Positions 47,006 through 59,000 of a stretch of DNA of 64,000 nucleotides are shown one piece after another. The first letter of the stretch is position 1. Every line of letters begins with the position of its first letter. The DNA comes from Spirodela intermedia. Its lineage: Eukaryota > Streptophyta > Magnoliopsida > Alismatales > Araceae. The DNA lies in contig LR746266.1 in assembly GCA_902729315.2 (NCBI GenBank), positions 1,832,759 to 1,896,758 on the forward strand, read 5' to 3'. The notes under the pieces were generated by a model, which saw only the letters and a program-made list of their open reading frames with translations, searched no databases and was not told where the DNA came from. A program made the translations under genes and the position numbers.

Positions 47006-48930
47006 GGATTCTGGAAGGCATTTCATCCTTCCCTTCTCCGCTGATTGCTGCAAATTTCTGTTGACCTTCTTCCTCTAGGGGAGATGCAGTTTTCACGAAA
47101 TGCCTGCAATCTTTCTCCTACATTTTTACCCCGGATCGATGAGATCAACTGTCTCGAAGCAATTGCGAGTGAGGGATTACGGTTTTGTTGAATTCGACAT
47201 CACGATGTGCTGGATTTGACTCATCTACGACAAGCCAGAAGTCACAAGCCGTAGGAAAACCAAGACCCGTGTAAGGACTTCAAATACTCTCAATCCGAAC
47301 TGCATGCTTTACAATGAAACGACAAGTCAGGCAGAACGCAGTGATTCTGGAAATCCAGGCTGGAAAAGACGGAAGTCGAGTTGGAAGCTTATCCAGCCCC
47401 ATCAACACGCTTGATTGAAAAAAACAGTGGTGAATACCAGCTGCTTTTATACTTTTGATGGAAAACAATATTATCATTTTCAAGATGGAAAATAGAAGGT
47501 TGCTTGATTATCATCAAGCTCCGGCTGGGTTTGTCTTGATGGTCAATCCAAGTTTTGACTGGTTCTCTCCCAAGAAGGGCATTGCTGCTAAGTCAACTGA
47601 ATTGATAGATCATTTGAATGAAATACAGAAGCGGTCTAAGCTTTCAGATTAAGCATGACAGTCTCCGTTCCAAAATGGAATCTCACACAGATTCGGTTCC
47701 AAAAATGGCATGACAGTCTTTTATGGAAATATCACTACTTGACTGACAAGATTAACAAGATGAAATTTTACCTCTTCAAGGCAATGTAATTACAGGTTTT
47801 AACTCAATGCCCTTCTTCGTTACAATGACATGCCCTAGGAAGAACATAAGGTTACTATTATTTCTGTGTACTCTATTTTAACCAAATCCCAAGCAGGCAT
47901 AGACAAAAAAGTTCTCTCCTCAAAGGTTTATGCTTTGTTTATTTTTCAACTTTGTTTTGTCTTCAAGTGATTGAATCAACATGAATAGAATGTAAGGAAA
48001 TACCATAAAATTTTGAGAGGTTAAATAGTTTGGCGTTTAGGGTTTAAGATTTTCTTTTTTTACATTCCCTTAAAAGCTCTACAACTCAAGGCCTAGCCCT
48101 TTCCCAAGAGGTCACTCATCCTAATATCGCTTTGATCCAAGTACATTTTACCTTAAGGGGTTTAGATGATCAACACAAGGCCTAACTCCTTCTTAAGATG
48201 TATCTTAATACTGTTATGGCCAGGTGTGCTCATTGTTAAGGGTGCTGGGTCCTATCAGTAACAAGGTAAGGATACTTTCAAAAGCCGTTTTAATGGTATG
48301 ATGTAAATATTGATCTTATTGATAAAGTACATGATATTTTTACAATAAAGACACATTTTTTTTCATTAGTGACTTATAGATAACTTCTCAAGAGATCACC
48401 CATCTTACCATTGCTCCAACAAGAATACATAACTCCTTTATAGAATTCTTATGAGACCCGATAGTAACTCACCTATTTAAGGAGGCTTAAGATTTAAGTT
48501 TTAAAAATGTTATTTGAGATATTGATTAATGACTTGCAATTTTCTGCTTTTTAAACTAAAATTTTATTTGCATGTAACTTTTAATTAGTAAAATTAGCAA
48601 CATAAAATATATAATCATACAAAAACTTGATGATGTTTTGATCTTTACTTATTTAAAACGATACAAAACTGAATTTCTCGATAAGGAGCCTGTATTTCGA
48701 TACAAAACCACGCCATATCAAACAAACATAGGTGTTATCAGATCATACGAAACACCCAATTATATTATCGGATCAGTCGCACGTGCTATCCTCATTCTCA
48801 CCAAACTGGTAGAGATTTTCAAGCAGAATAAGAAGAATAGAATTGGGAGCATTCTTATGAGGGCGGAAGGCTTCTTCCAAATTGGGACATATTGAAGTTC
48901 AGGCATCCTTCGCTAGTAAAATATTTCCTT
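47006..48930. other. Intergenic region, mostly AT-rich
   Basis: Probable 3' UTR of the small gene, then AT-rich DNA. A 65-codon open frame at 47455-47652 (+) ends with STELIDHLNEIQKRSKLSD and looks protein-like but has no recognisable context. A run of short open frames near 48638-48895 appears random. Confidence 0.4.
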
Positions 48931-51900
48931 CTATAGGGAATAAAGGCTGATGCCATTCTGGCCGTCCTTTGTTAGCACCTTGAATGGTTCAACAAACAAT
49001 CCTCCAGAATTCGTGTAGGAGATCTTCCTCTGCAGGTGGGAGTAGGCACAGAAGTCGACTTCTGCAACGTCGAACCCCTCCAGGAATGCGGCAACACTGA
49101 CTCCCACAGCTTCACCTGCATACATAGGTTTGTCCAAGATAGATAGCATCACATTCTCCACTTATGCCTATCCAAGAGTATTGTCTGATGCATCACTATT
49201 TCACAACAGGAAATAATATATAACAATCCTCAAGTCTCAAGGATGACAACAGGGTCCTGACCCACTCTTTCCACTGTAGATCTTGTAATCAATCAATCAA
49301 TCAAGCATGGTGAATCGTCTGAGTTTCTGTCTGAGCTTGGACTAGGTCCCAGCATTATCAAATACAAATGGGTTCACCCCGAGCTTCACAACAAAAATGG
49401 AAATAATATATTAAATCAAGAAACCACTCGCTTTGCTCGTCTTCAGGAACATATCATAATTTTTTATTTAGTTTCCATAATAGGAGCAACTGGACACCAG
49501 AAAATGACAAAAGAACCAAAGTTCCCACCTAATAATAGGTTGCTCACCGTGTGTAACCAGCAAGAGATTTTCATTGGGGTACTTGTCTGCAAGAGCCAAG
49601 ATAACTTTCTTATATCTCTTCCTTGCCTCGCCCATTTCCTCTTCCCAAAGTGGCAACTGTAGCACATGAATGACACTTCAAAGATTCAATTGTGTACAGT
49701 CAATTGCCCATTTATTGAAACATCAAATTATAGGGAAAAGACAGAAGGTGAAGAATATGTATACTTCATGGTACACTTGCCACACAGAATGATCTACTGT
49801 TCCAGCTGGAAGAACAATCTCAAGCTCTGAAACATCAGGAAACCATATTCCATCCTTGGTAGCCCAATCAACCTTAATAGTTTGGCTAGATATTACCTCA
49901 CACAATCCAAATTCGATTGACACCTGTGAAAAAAAGTATGGAAATAAATCTCCATTCCGAAAATGAGAAATAGTTGTAAAAAACAAGATGATATCCAAGA
50001 TAGCTTAGTACCCTCACAATCATTATAATTTGAAACTTTAATCAGATCTATGGCATATACTTTCATTAGTAAGCCTCTACTCGGTCCAGAAGATTCATGT
50101 TTCTCTCATTCAGAAAATGAGCATATAATGAAATATTACACATTTCATGTGTACATGATTCATTTCTATAGAGCTACTAATTACGCAATGTTAATCATTT
50201 GTAATGGACAACAAATTTATAGAGCTATAGAGCTACCAATTACGATCACGTCTTTTGATTTAATTGTTTAAATAAGCATTTGGAGAAATATCATTAAAAA
50301 AATGGTAACTTTTTTTTCTGAAATGATCTGATTTACATTGGCTTTTTAGAACATAGCATTTAATTTCCAAACTTTTGGATGTATTTCTGAAATGCGTGAT
50401 TCTCAAATTTGTTTTCTTCTTTCTATGAAAACTCTTTTATCTAGCATAGACAGGTTTACGTGACATCAATGCTCTCAAAAGAGGATTTTATATCACTGAT
50501 GATAAATGCCTAATTCATTAATGTCGAGAGAGACCGATAGAATCTCTTTATGCTTCAGTATAAATTATTTGATAAAATTTCCATTTTGGGTGACGAACGC
50601 AACTTGGGTGTTACAAATATTCTTGAAATTAAAAACAGAAAGATTTTTTTTTAAATTACAGTACAACTAATCTCTGCATCTTCATCACACACGAAGTGTA
50701 AAATTTGTAATCGCAATTCAAGAATGAGTGGCTCAGATCAGGAAACAGTAATAATGAATATTAAACACATTTTCAATGGTCAGTGAAGTGACGTAGAATA
50801 ATTGAGTCGCTGTAGACGGTGTGAAAAACATGCAATGCCGTCTTACCTTTTCTGATGCATAAACTCACATCGCACACAGAAATCAAGGGGTCAAGTGTTG
50901 GTTCCCTTCGAAGTCAGGGTCCACCCAGGCCAAAATGCTTGTAGCAGTGTGGGTGCCAAGGAGAGGGTGAGGATTGCCGTCAGCAAATGTAACAGGTGGT
51001 GGTGTATTGCTACATTTGGGGGGCACAGAGGCAGGATGTGGGCTAATGGATAAACCGAAGTGAATGATAAAAAATAAATTGTAAATGCCCTTAACAAGTG
51101 GAAGGCTAATTATGGTAGTAGATGAAAGATGACTATTCACCATGATTTTCATGAAGCTGCCGTTTACATTACTCATTTATATTTTAGCCTATTCTATGAA
51201 GATAATGACAACATATTTTTGTTATCTTGTTCTAGAATCAAGATATCAATATTGTAAAATTGCAGACAATAATGGAGAAGTATTTTCAGGCAAGAAAATG
51301 TAGTCTGCTATCTCACTTAGAAGATAATTGCATCATTATGAGCATAAGATATCTCGGCACTAAAATAGTGACATTATTATTAGCATGGTTTAAAATGTAA
51401 AAGAAATAGTTTGAAGGTGGGAAAAGAACATATAATAATACAGGATAACATGAGATTGAAACTATTTGAATAATTGAGGCATAAACTTTCAAGAAAGGAA
51501 CATAGAACGTTGTCACATCCCTAACAACTCAAATGATTGACTTATTGAAATGTGGATGTAGTTTTGATGAAGAAACGCCACTGTGAGTTCCCCTAGAAGT
51601 AAGGAAGACATTTAATGGGCCTTACTTCAAAATGATTTAGAAAAGCTCAGAGAATATATCCAAAATTTGGAATTATCGCTTCTTATGACTAGGATCCAAA
51701 GTTATACAGGGCATCACGGGCCGCCTTGGCAACATCAGCTTTAATGTCGGCATCAATAGTTATGGATAGAAGTGGGTCTAACCAATTGGTAAATCAAAAC
51801 CTCGAAAGGCAAATCAAAAGCGTTGCGCAAACAGAACGAGCTTAAACTCGGGTCTGAGTTTTATGGAAATTTGGGGATACTTTCACAGCGGAGGGGTCGA

Positions 51901-52258
51901 TGGGAACGCCCTGGCTACTTTGTAAAGCCAGGAGGCTCGCCTCGTTCTCGCATCTCGCACACAGAGCGGACACGACCTCCTTGGCCGTCTGGAGGCAGCG
52001 GAGGAAGGGGGAGACAACTACGCGATGGATGCGGAAGCCCAGTTGGGAGACCCTGAGCCGCCTCCCGGTGGTCCAGGCGCGGATCTTCCCGTCGTCCATC
52101 AGCGGAGGGTCCCAAGGCCGCGCGGCCTGGAGCGTCCACAGCGGCTCGAACTGGTCGATCCGGTCGCCGTGCCGCATGACCACCACATTTTGCACTTCTT
52201 CTTCCCGGACAGAAAACGACGGTGGTTTCCCCGTCACCTTCTCTCCCTCTCGGTCCAT
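48931..52258 (-). CDS. Histidine phosphatase (phosphoglycerate mutase-like) family protein
   Basis: Four exons on the minus strand, 51881-52258, 49765-49923, 49548-49656 and 48931-49115, join in phase to 276 residues. The RHG motif (VVVMRHGDR, His30 as phospho-acceptor) and VVVSPFLRCLQTAKEV are in exon 1. The second active-site histidine is His215 in LLVTHGEAVG, split across the exon 3/4 junction. This size and motif set belong to plant proteins annotated as phosphoglycerate mutase family. They lack glycolytic mutase features, and a phosphatase role is more likely; the substrate is unknown. Intron 1 is about 1.96 kb and AT-rich. The gene is divergent from ACX1. Confidence 0.92.
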
Positions 52259-53060
52259 CCCTCAACCGCCACCGCCCCCCCACCTTCCACTTCTGTTCCA
52301 GCTGCCGCCCCACCTCTCTAACCCGATCTAACCCACGGCCACCATACTGGATCGAGGAGGAGGGGGACGAAGACGGAGACCCGACGAAAGGTACAGCGGT
52401 TGGGAGGGAGGCGCCCTGTTGTGGGTGGTGGACCTTGGTCTCGTCACATGTTCGGGTCCCGTTCATCCTTGGACGATCTCGGGGCCGCAACTCACGTGTT
52501 GTATCGTTAAAATATCCACCGAGCGCACGCTTTTTTTACCCCCGAGTCGCACGGGGAAAACGAGCAGCCGACGGCTGGAGCCTCGGAGACGACACGAAAT
52601 TAGAGACCAAAATTATATTGGCCACTGGAAGAGAGAATCGTCCCTCCGTCTTCCGACATCCAAAGTGCGTGCGCGCGGGCGTGTGCACTCGTATATACGT
52701 ATCAATACGTAACATGTATGCGTACGCGAGCGCGCGGGGGAAACGAGGACGGCCTAACCGCACTCCCCGCTCATAGGATCGTCCCGGTCTCTGCCGATTT
52801 CGGGCCGAGCCGGGAGAGCCCAAAAATAATTCCGCACGCCAGCGGGCGCGAGCCAGGGAAAGGCTGCTCGTACGTTCACCGCAAATGTCACGTGGGAAAC
52901 TAGGATAGCGGGGCGTTACAGGTAGGGGACCGCCCGCCCAGAGATAAATCGAGGGGAGGACCGGGAACGCGCAACGCGGCCCGTCCTCCGGAACAACCCC
53001 TCTCCTTACTGCTGTAGAGTTCTGGTCTTCTCCGCGGGGAAGAGAACGGGGAGGACGGAG
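52259..53060. promoter_or_regulatory. Intergenic promoter region between the PGM-like gene and ACX1
   Basis: 802 bases between divergent start codons, GC-rich, with many CpG on both sides. It must contain both promoters and 5' UTRs. The long frames crossing it (for example 51915-52490 on -, 52222-52776 on +) are GC-driven shadows. Confidence 0.55.
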
Positions 53061-56000
53061 ATGGTGGTGGCTTCCGTGGATAACCTCGCCGATGAGAGGA
53101 GCAAGGCGCAGTTCGATGTTGGCGCCATGAAGATCGTCTGGGCGGGATCCAAACACGTCTTCGATGTCACCGATCGGATGGCCCGAATCGTCGCCAGCGA
53201 TCCCGTCCGTTCCGCCTCTAACCCGTCGCTTCTATTGATTCGTCTCCTCTTTGCGTTGAATTGGGTCCGCTCGTCGGCTTTTTTCTTCTAGGAATGATAG
53301 ATGATAATTCATCCGGATTTTTGTCGTTTTGGGAGCTCCGGTGATATTCGTTCCGTTAGCACCTGTGTTACGCTCGTTTTGGTAGTTTACTTGGTGTTTG
53401 AGCGAGGTAGGGAATTAACTAACTTCTTGCGTTCAGTTGATTTTAAATTTTCGTTCCATAAGTAAGAACCAGTTTTGTTCCAGTGGGCAAACATGAGATA
53501 ATTTTGTTCTGATTCTTTTTTTTTTCTCGCATACATCATTTTAAGATGTTTCACTTCTTCTTTTTTATGGGTTTGGAAGTGTTCCCGTCTGCCAGTTCGT
53601 TAATCTTTACCCTCACACGTTGGGTTTGCTTCTTTTGATCTCGAAAGTTTGACTGGCTAGATTTATTCTTCTATGTATTATGATTGTGATTGATTTCGTA
53701 ACCGGTTCCAACCATTTATTTTTCTCTTTAATGTATTTTAGGAGTTCCGGAAAGACAATAGAACGACCCTTGGACGGAAGGAGTTATTTAAAAACACTCT
53801 CAGGAAAATGGCCCATGTGGTGAAGCGTGCCAATGAACTTCGTTTAACAGGTGTGTGTCAGTATGGAAGACCAAGTTGGTAGAGCAATTTGATTCCTGTC
53901 TTGCATCTAAACATGGTTTTCTGTTTCATTCAAGACATCGCCCTTTTAGGAATGGGAATCATCTTCCCTTCTTTCGGGAATGTGGGAGTGCTTGATCTTC
54001 TTTTTCAGTATTGTCTCATTAAATATGATTCAATGCATCTAAGATTATGACCGTCATGGCTTCATGCTTTCAAAAGGGCTGGTTCTGGGACATTATTTTT
54101 GATGCATATAAATATCCATGGAGCAAGGTCTGTATCCGCATGGTCCATCGAGTCTACAGATTTTTCATTTATGGTTTTGATTATTCTTTGAATGGGTCGG
54201 ATGTTAAGAAAATGACAGTATTAAACTCTTCTTTGGACAAGCAAGCATGGGTGTGAAGATGTTGCGTTTCCTCAATGAAAGATATTGTCTGTTTTCCTCC
54301 CCTAGCTTTATGTTGCGATGAGAAAATGAAGCTTAATATTATTTTTTACTTCTTGATGATTACTATTGGGTAATAATCAATGTCTTCATCATAAATTATG
54401 ATATGTGGTACAATTGACTATTTCCATATTGATGGAGTCATTCTTTTTCAATGACTTCATACTTGGTTGTGGGGTAATAATCTAGTCTGCATATTACCCC
54501 ACCAAAGACTCTAGTCGTCAGTTCATTTAACTATCAGGATTTAACCTATGTTCTGACTAGTTTTAATAGTCTTACTGATTTCTCATTGGGTTCATGATTA
54601 TCTAACATAATAATTTTCATTGCAACAGAAGAGGAGGCATCAAAGCTGAGATTCTTCGTGGATGAGCCTGGTTACTTGGACTTGCACTGGGTATGTGGTA
54701 TTTATTCAGTTGAATAATGTTCTTCATATCTTATTTACTTATTAGGTGGTTCGAGTTCCTTATTTTACCTTCAGGATGGTCACTGTTGAGGTCTTTCTTC
54801 AACACCTTATCACATCTTTCAGTCAAATTTTGCTTTTTATTAGCGGTTTTGTCCTGTAGTTGCTGAATTTTGTACTCCCACAGCGGGTTAGGCCAAAAAA
54901 TAGAACTTCCTACCCTGTAAAATCGACATTGGTGGAAATTTCTTACATTATATACCTAGATATTAATCATAACATCACATTTCCATTCTTCTTGGTTAGT
55001 AATTTTGCTCTCAATAAATGAATGAGGACTATGAATTCCTAAAACTAGGCATAGTAAAAGATACACACTAATGAGGTTTATCACTTATTGACTCCTGTGT
55101 ACTGAGTGATCAATTTTTTGCAAACTTTTGTTTTAATGCCGAACATCTGAATAACTCTTTTATACCTTCTTTTAGGTTCGATTCGTCAGATGTTTTTTTC
55201 ATTTTCACCTTTTTTCTTTTAAATCTATCTTTTACATTGTCTTTTAAGTTCTGTGATCATGGCCTCCTTCGTGACTTGCTGACTTTTTAACCAGTTTAGC
55301 CTGTATAGTTTTCTTTGTTTTCAAAATTTCTTGCCTCCTCCAACCTGGTTCTATTGGATTTTCCTGATTCCTTTTACAGTGGATCTTATTACCCACCCAA
55401 AACCTAGGTTGGTAATGGTAAGATGTTCGATCAGAAATTAAATAGTTTCCCTACACACCAGATTTCGTCCTCAAGATTTGTGGATACTATTTTGAACTTG
55501 CATGCTCTCTTGTTAATTTTGTTTGAAAGTGGACATTATCAATGGCTTCTGATCAGATAGATCTTATATCAGCCATCATGAATCTGCCTTTGATTTGGAG
55601 CACAAGTGTTACTGTTGAAGATACTTTGTTATACCAATCCTCTAACCAGAGCAAATAATGGCAATCATCATATTTTAAGATAGAATATTTAACAATAAAT
55701 GATCATTTGTAAAAGTGTATAGAACTCATCAATGCAAGATTGTAAAGACAGTTGGGGAAAAGGTTTTTGCCGTTCTCCCCTCTATCCTCCGTGATAGAGG
55801 TTTATCTCTCAATTTTCTACATGGTATCAGAGCGGGTTTCGTTGGCTCTGCCCGGTGTCTTTTGTCTGGGGGAGTGCTGCCGCCACCACCTCTGTTCGGC
55901 GTTGGTTCTACCTGGCATCTCTTGTCTGGGGGAGCATCGACACCACCATCACCAGCATCTGGCAATAGGCAGGTTACATGTCAGAGTTCTGCCTGGTGTC

Positions 56001-59000
56001 TTCTGTCTGGGGGAGTGCTGCCACCGCCACCTCTGTTCGGTGTTGGTTCTACCTGGCATTCTTGTCTGGGGGAGCATCAACACCACCATCACTGGCATCT
56101 GGCAATAGGCAGGTTACATGTTAGGGTTTCAAACCCCTCTTTGTCCAGTGAGGGTTTCTTTCTCTGTCGAGTGTCTTTGTTCAATGGGGGTTTCTTCCTC
56201 TGCTGAGTATCATTGTTCAGCGAGGGTCCCTTGCTCTGCCGAGTATCTTTGTCCAGCAAGGGTTTATTCTTCTGTTGAGTATCTTTGTCCAGTGAGGGTT
56301 TATTTCTCTGCCGAGTCTCTTTATTTGGCAAGGCTTTGCCTCTACCGAGTATCCTTTCGGCGAGGCCTTCTGCCTCTGTGAGTATCTTTCTGGCGAGGCT
56401 TTCGACCTCTGTTGAGTCTCTTTTGGCGAGGCCTTTTGTTTTTGCCTCGTCTAGTTTCATTCTTATCATGTCATCTTTTAGGTATTGTCTTAGTCTAGTA
56501 TCATCCCCCGTCCTCAATCTGTCTCAATTTATCTTAGTTCGACATCGTCTCTAGTCCAACTACGAGGATCTCCCACAGTTTGCAAAGGTTGACAACATCA
56601 CGTGTATTTCCAGTGTCTGAAGACATCATTCTACTATGGAGCTGTTCCTGGGGTATAGCAATCATCAGAGGAGCCAAAGGTGCTGACAAACCCACGACCT
56701 TGGTAGTGGTCATCTTTGACAACTGTCATAAAGGGAGTTGCTGCCACAACAGATTGTGAACAACTTAGTCAAAATAAACTTCAAAAAGGGGGAGTGTTGG
56801 AAGTTCTAGGTCGTATGGAAATAGTGTAATAAGTTGAAGGTGTTTTTGAAAATTGTCTAAGGTTTTTCCTTATATTAAGGGGTCTAATAGTTCAATGGAA
56901 TTGAGACAGTTTCCACCATTCTCCCCTTTGTCCTGTATGATAGAGGTTTCACTCTCAATTTCTACAGTACCACACATATGATATACTTGATCTGTCTTCA
57001 GGATAAGGATGAAAGTATCCAAAATTATTATCTGGAACATGGTTGAGAAAAGTAGGAAAGGGACCTACCTGATCATCAGTGCTGAAAGAGTGGACGAATA
57101 GTTATTTTGAGCAATTTACTTTTAGGGTAGAGGGGCTTGTATTAAGGTTATATTGAACACAAACAAAAATGAGAATATAAGTTCTGGCATCATATTTTAC
57201 TTCTCATTAATTTTTAGACAAATGGCCACATATGTGAATAAATATTTTTAAGGAGCTTTTTTAATGGCCTGCATAACCTGAAATCAGCAGAAAACCATCT
57301 TTTTAGTCAATGGCTCAACAGCTCGGTGCTGGTTGGTTAAACTTGTCAGATGGAAAATTTACCTGCAAAACATCAAACAATCCAAGCTGAAATAGATTGT
57401 TCACATCTAAATGTGTTGTGTAAAATAATCTTAGAGCTGTTGTTTTAGGGGCAGTAGTCCTTGGGATTGGTCAATCTATTCTTATGAGGGTTTATTCTTA
57501 TTATCATTGTGTTTTTATTTCAGAAAATGCACATAATGAGACCACCTGGACTAATTCCTTTCTAAAATCAGTGGACGGGAGAAGAAAAAGAAGAATGGAG
57601 TAGACAGAATGAATAGGAAAATAGGAAGAAAGGACAGAGTAGATAAACACATCTGATGCCACTGACATATACCACTTACTTGCTTCTGCTTCTTGTCGCT
57701 GTTGATGGAGAAGAAGAGAAAAGGAAAAGGGAGAAAAATCACCTGAAGCTGCTGCCAATCACACTGGTCACTGCCGACCACTTTTATTAATAAACCGTTA
57801 ATCCTATTGTCCCTAAAATGATGAAATTGTTCTTAGGGTTTACTCTGGGTTTATTTTACTGCTGCAACCGTGCAGACGTAGAAATTCCACTTGATTGGTG
57901 GAATCCTGTACCCTTCATGTAGACTCTTATGTGTTGCTTATGTTGGCTTGCAACTGTAGGTTTTGTTCTATTCTGACTTTACCTGGGATCCTTTGTATAG
58001 CGTTTGACAGTACCAAGAGGGATATAATTGATTTTGGTTGTTGCTGCTTGATTTTTCTGATATTGGCTCGGTGTTCAGCTTCCCAAGCCATGGAGCCGAG
58101 TGACACCTTATTGCCAGTGATGTTCGGGTTTGATTTTTTTTGCTTGATTATGTTATACTTCATTTATTCTCTTTTTGGACAGCTTCTGGGCTACTCTGTT
58201 TGGTTTTTCTCTGGTTCTTTACTGATTGAATAGGTTATTCATACTCTTATTAATCTAGATCTGGGGTTTATGTTGTTTGGTTTTTGTGTTGCTGTTTACG
58301 ACGTGAACCAGGCAACCTTGCTTTCTTTTATTAAGGTCTGCAGTGTAGATTGCCTGGTCTCTACAATTTGCTTCTTCCATAGTCGTTGATATTAGCATCA
58401 TTTGTTTTAACCTGAATTTCAGGGAATGTTTGTACCGGCTATAAAAGGTCAGGGAACTGAAGAACAACAGGAAAAGTGGTTGCCATTGGCCTCTAGAATG
58501 GAGATAATTGGTTGCTATGCACAAACTGAACTTGGACACGGGTCAAATGTGCAAGGGCTTGAAACTACAGCAACGTTTGATCCAAAAACTGATGAATTTA
58601 TCATTCATAGTCCTTCCCTTACCTCCTACAAAGTAAGTTTCTTTTAATTGATAGAGTGAAATTCATTTCATCATAATCATGATCATCATTATTATCGTTA
58701 CTGATATACAAATCCAGTGACCTAAGCTTGGTAGAACCAATAAGGGATCCAAACATTTAGAAAGGTATAGGTCTTGTTGCCTGTTGATGCTAGTTCTCTA
58801 TAAGATCAAATCCAATTCCAATGAGGGCTATTGGGACGCAGAAAAATATTGGTGAATTTATCACCTTATAAACTAAGACTTACCTTTATGTAAGTAGCTA
58901 GAAAATAAAATTTCCCCTAGGTTCTGTGATGAAAGAAACCAAAATTCGTGTAGAGTTTTGTCATCTCCTTGAGGCTGAACATCATTCACTGGACAGTAAT

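Larger units (their letters stand above)
55613..56966 (+). mobile_element. Small non-autonomous LTR retrotransposon in ACX1 intron 3
   Basis: A 1.35-kb element in the same orientation as ACX1. The left LTR (about 55613-55821) ends TTTTCTACA and is followed at once by TGGTATCAGAGC, the initiator-Met-tRNA primer site. On the right, CAAAAAGGGGGAG (polypurine tract) precedes TGTTGGAAG, the start of the right LTR (56794-56966). The internal ~970 bases hold tandem repeats and no gag or pol. The primer site resembles those of Ty1/copia elements, but with no coding region the superfamily is inferred. Size fits a TRIM-like element. The left end is estimated, since flanks GTTAC and GTACC do not match perfectly. 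Confidence 0.8.

Noticed and set aside
51915-52776. Long GC-rich frames on both strands near the PGM-like start
   Set aside because: Only the frame of 51881-52258 (-) carries the RHG motif and splices into the remaining exons; the others are compositional shadows.
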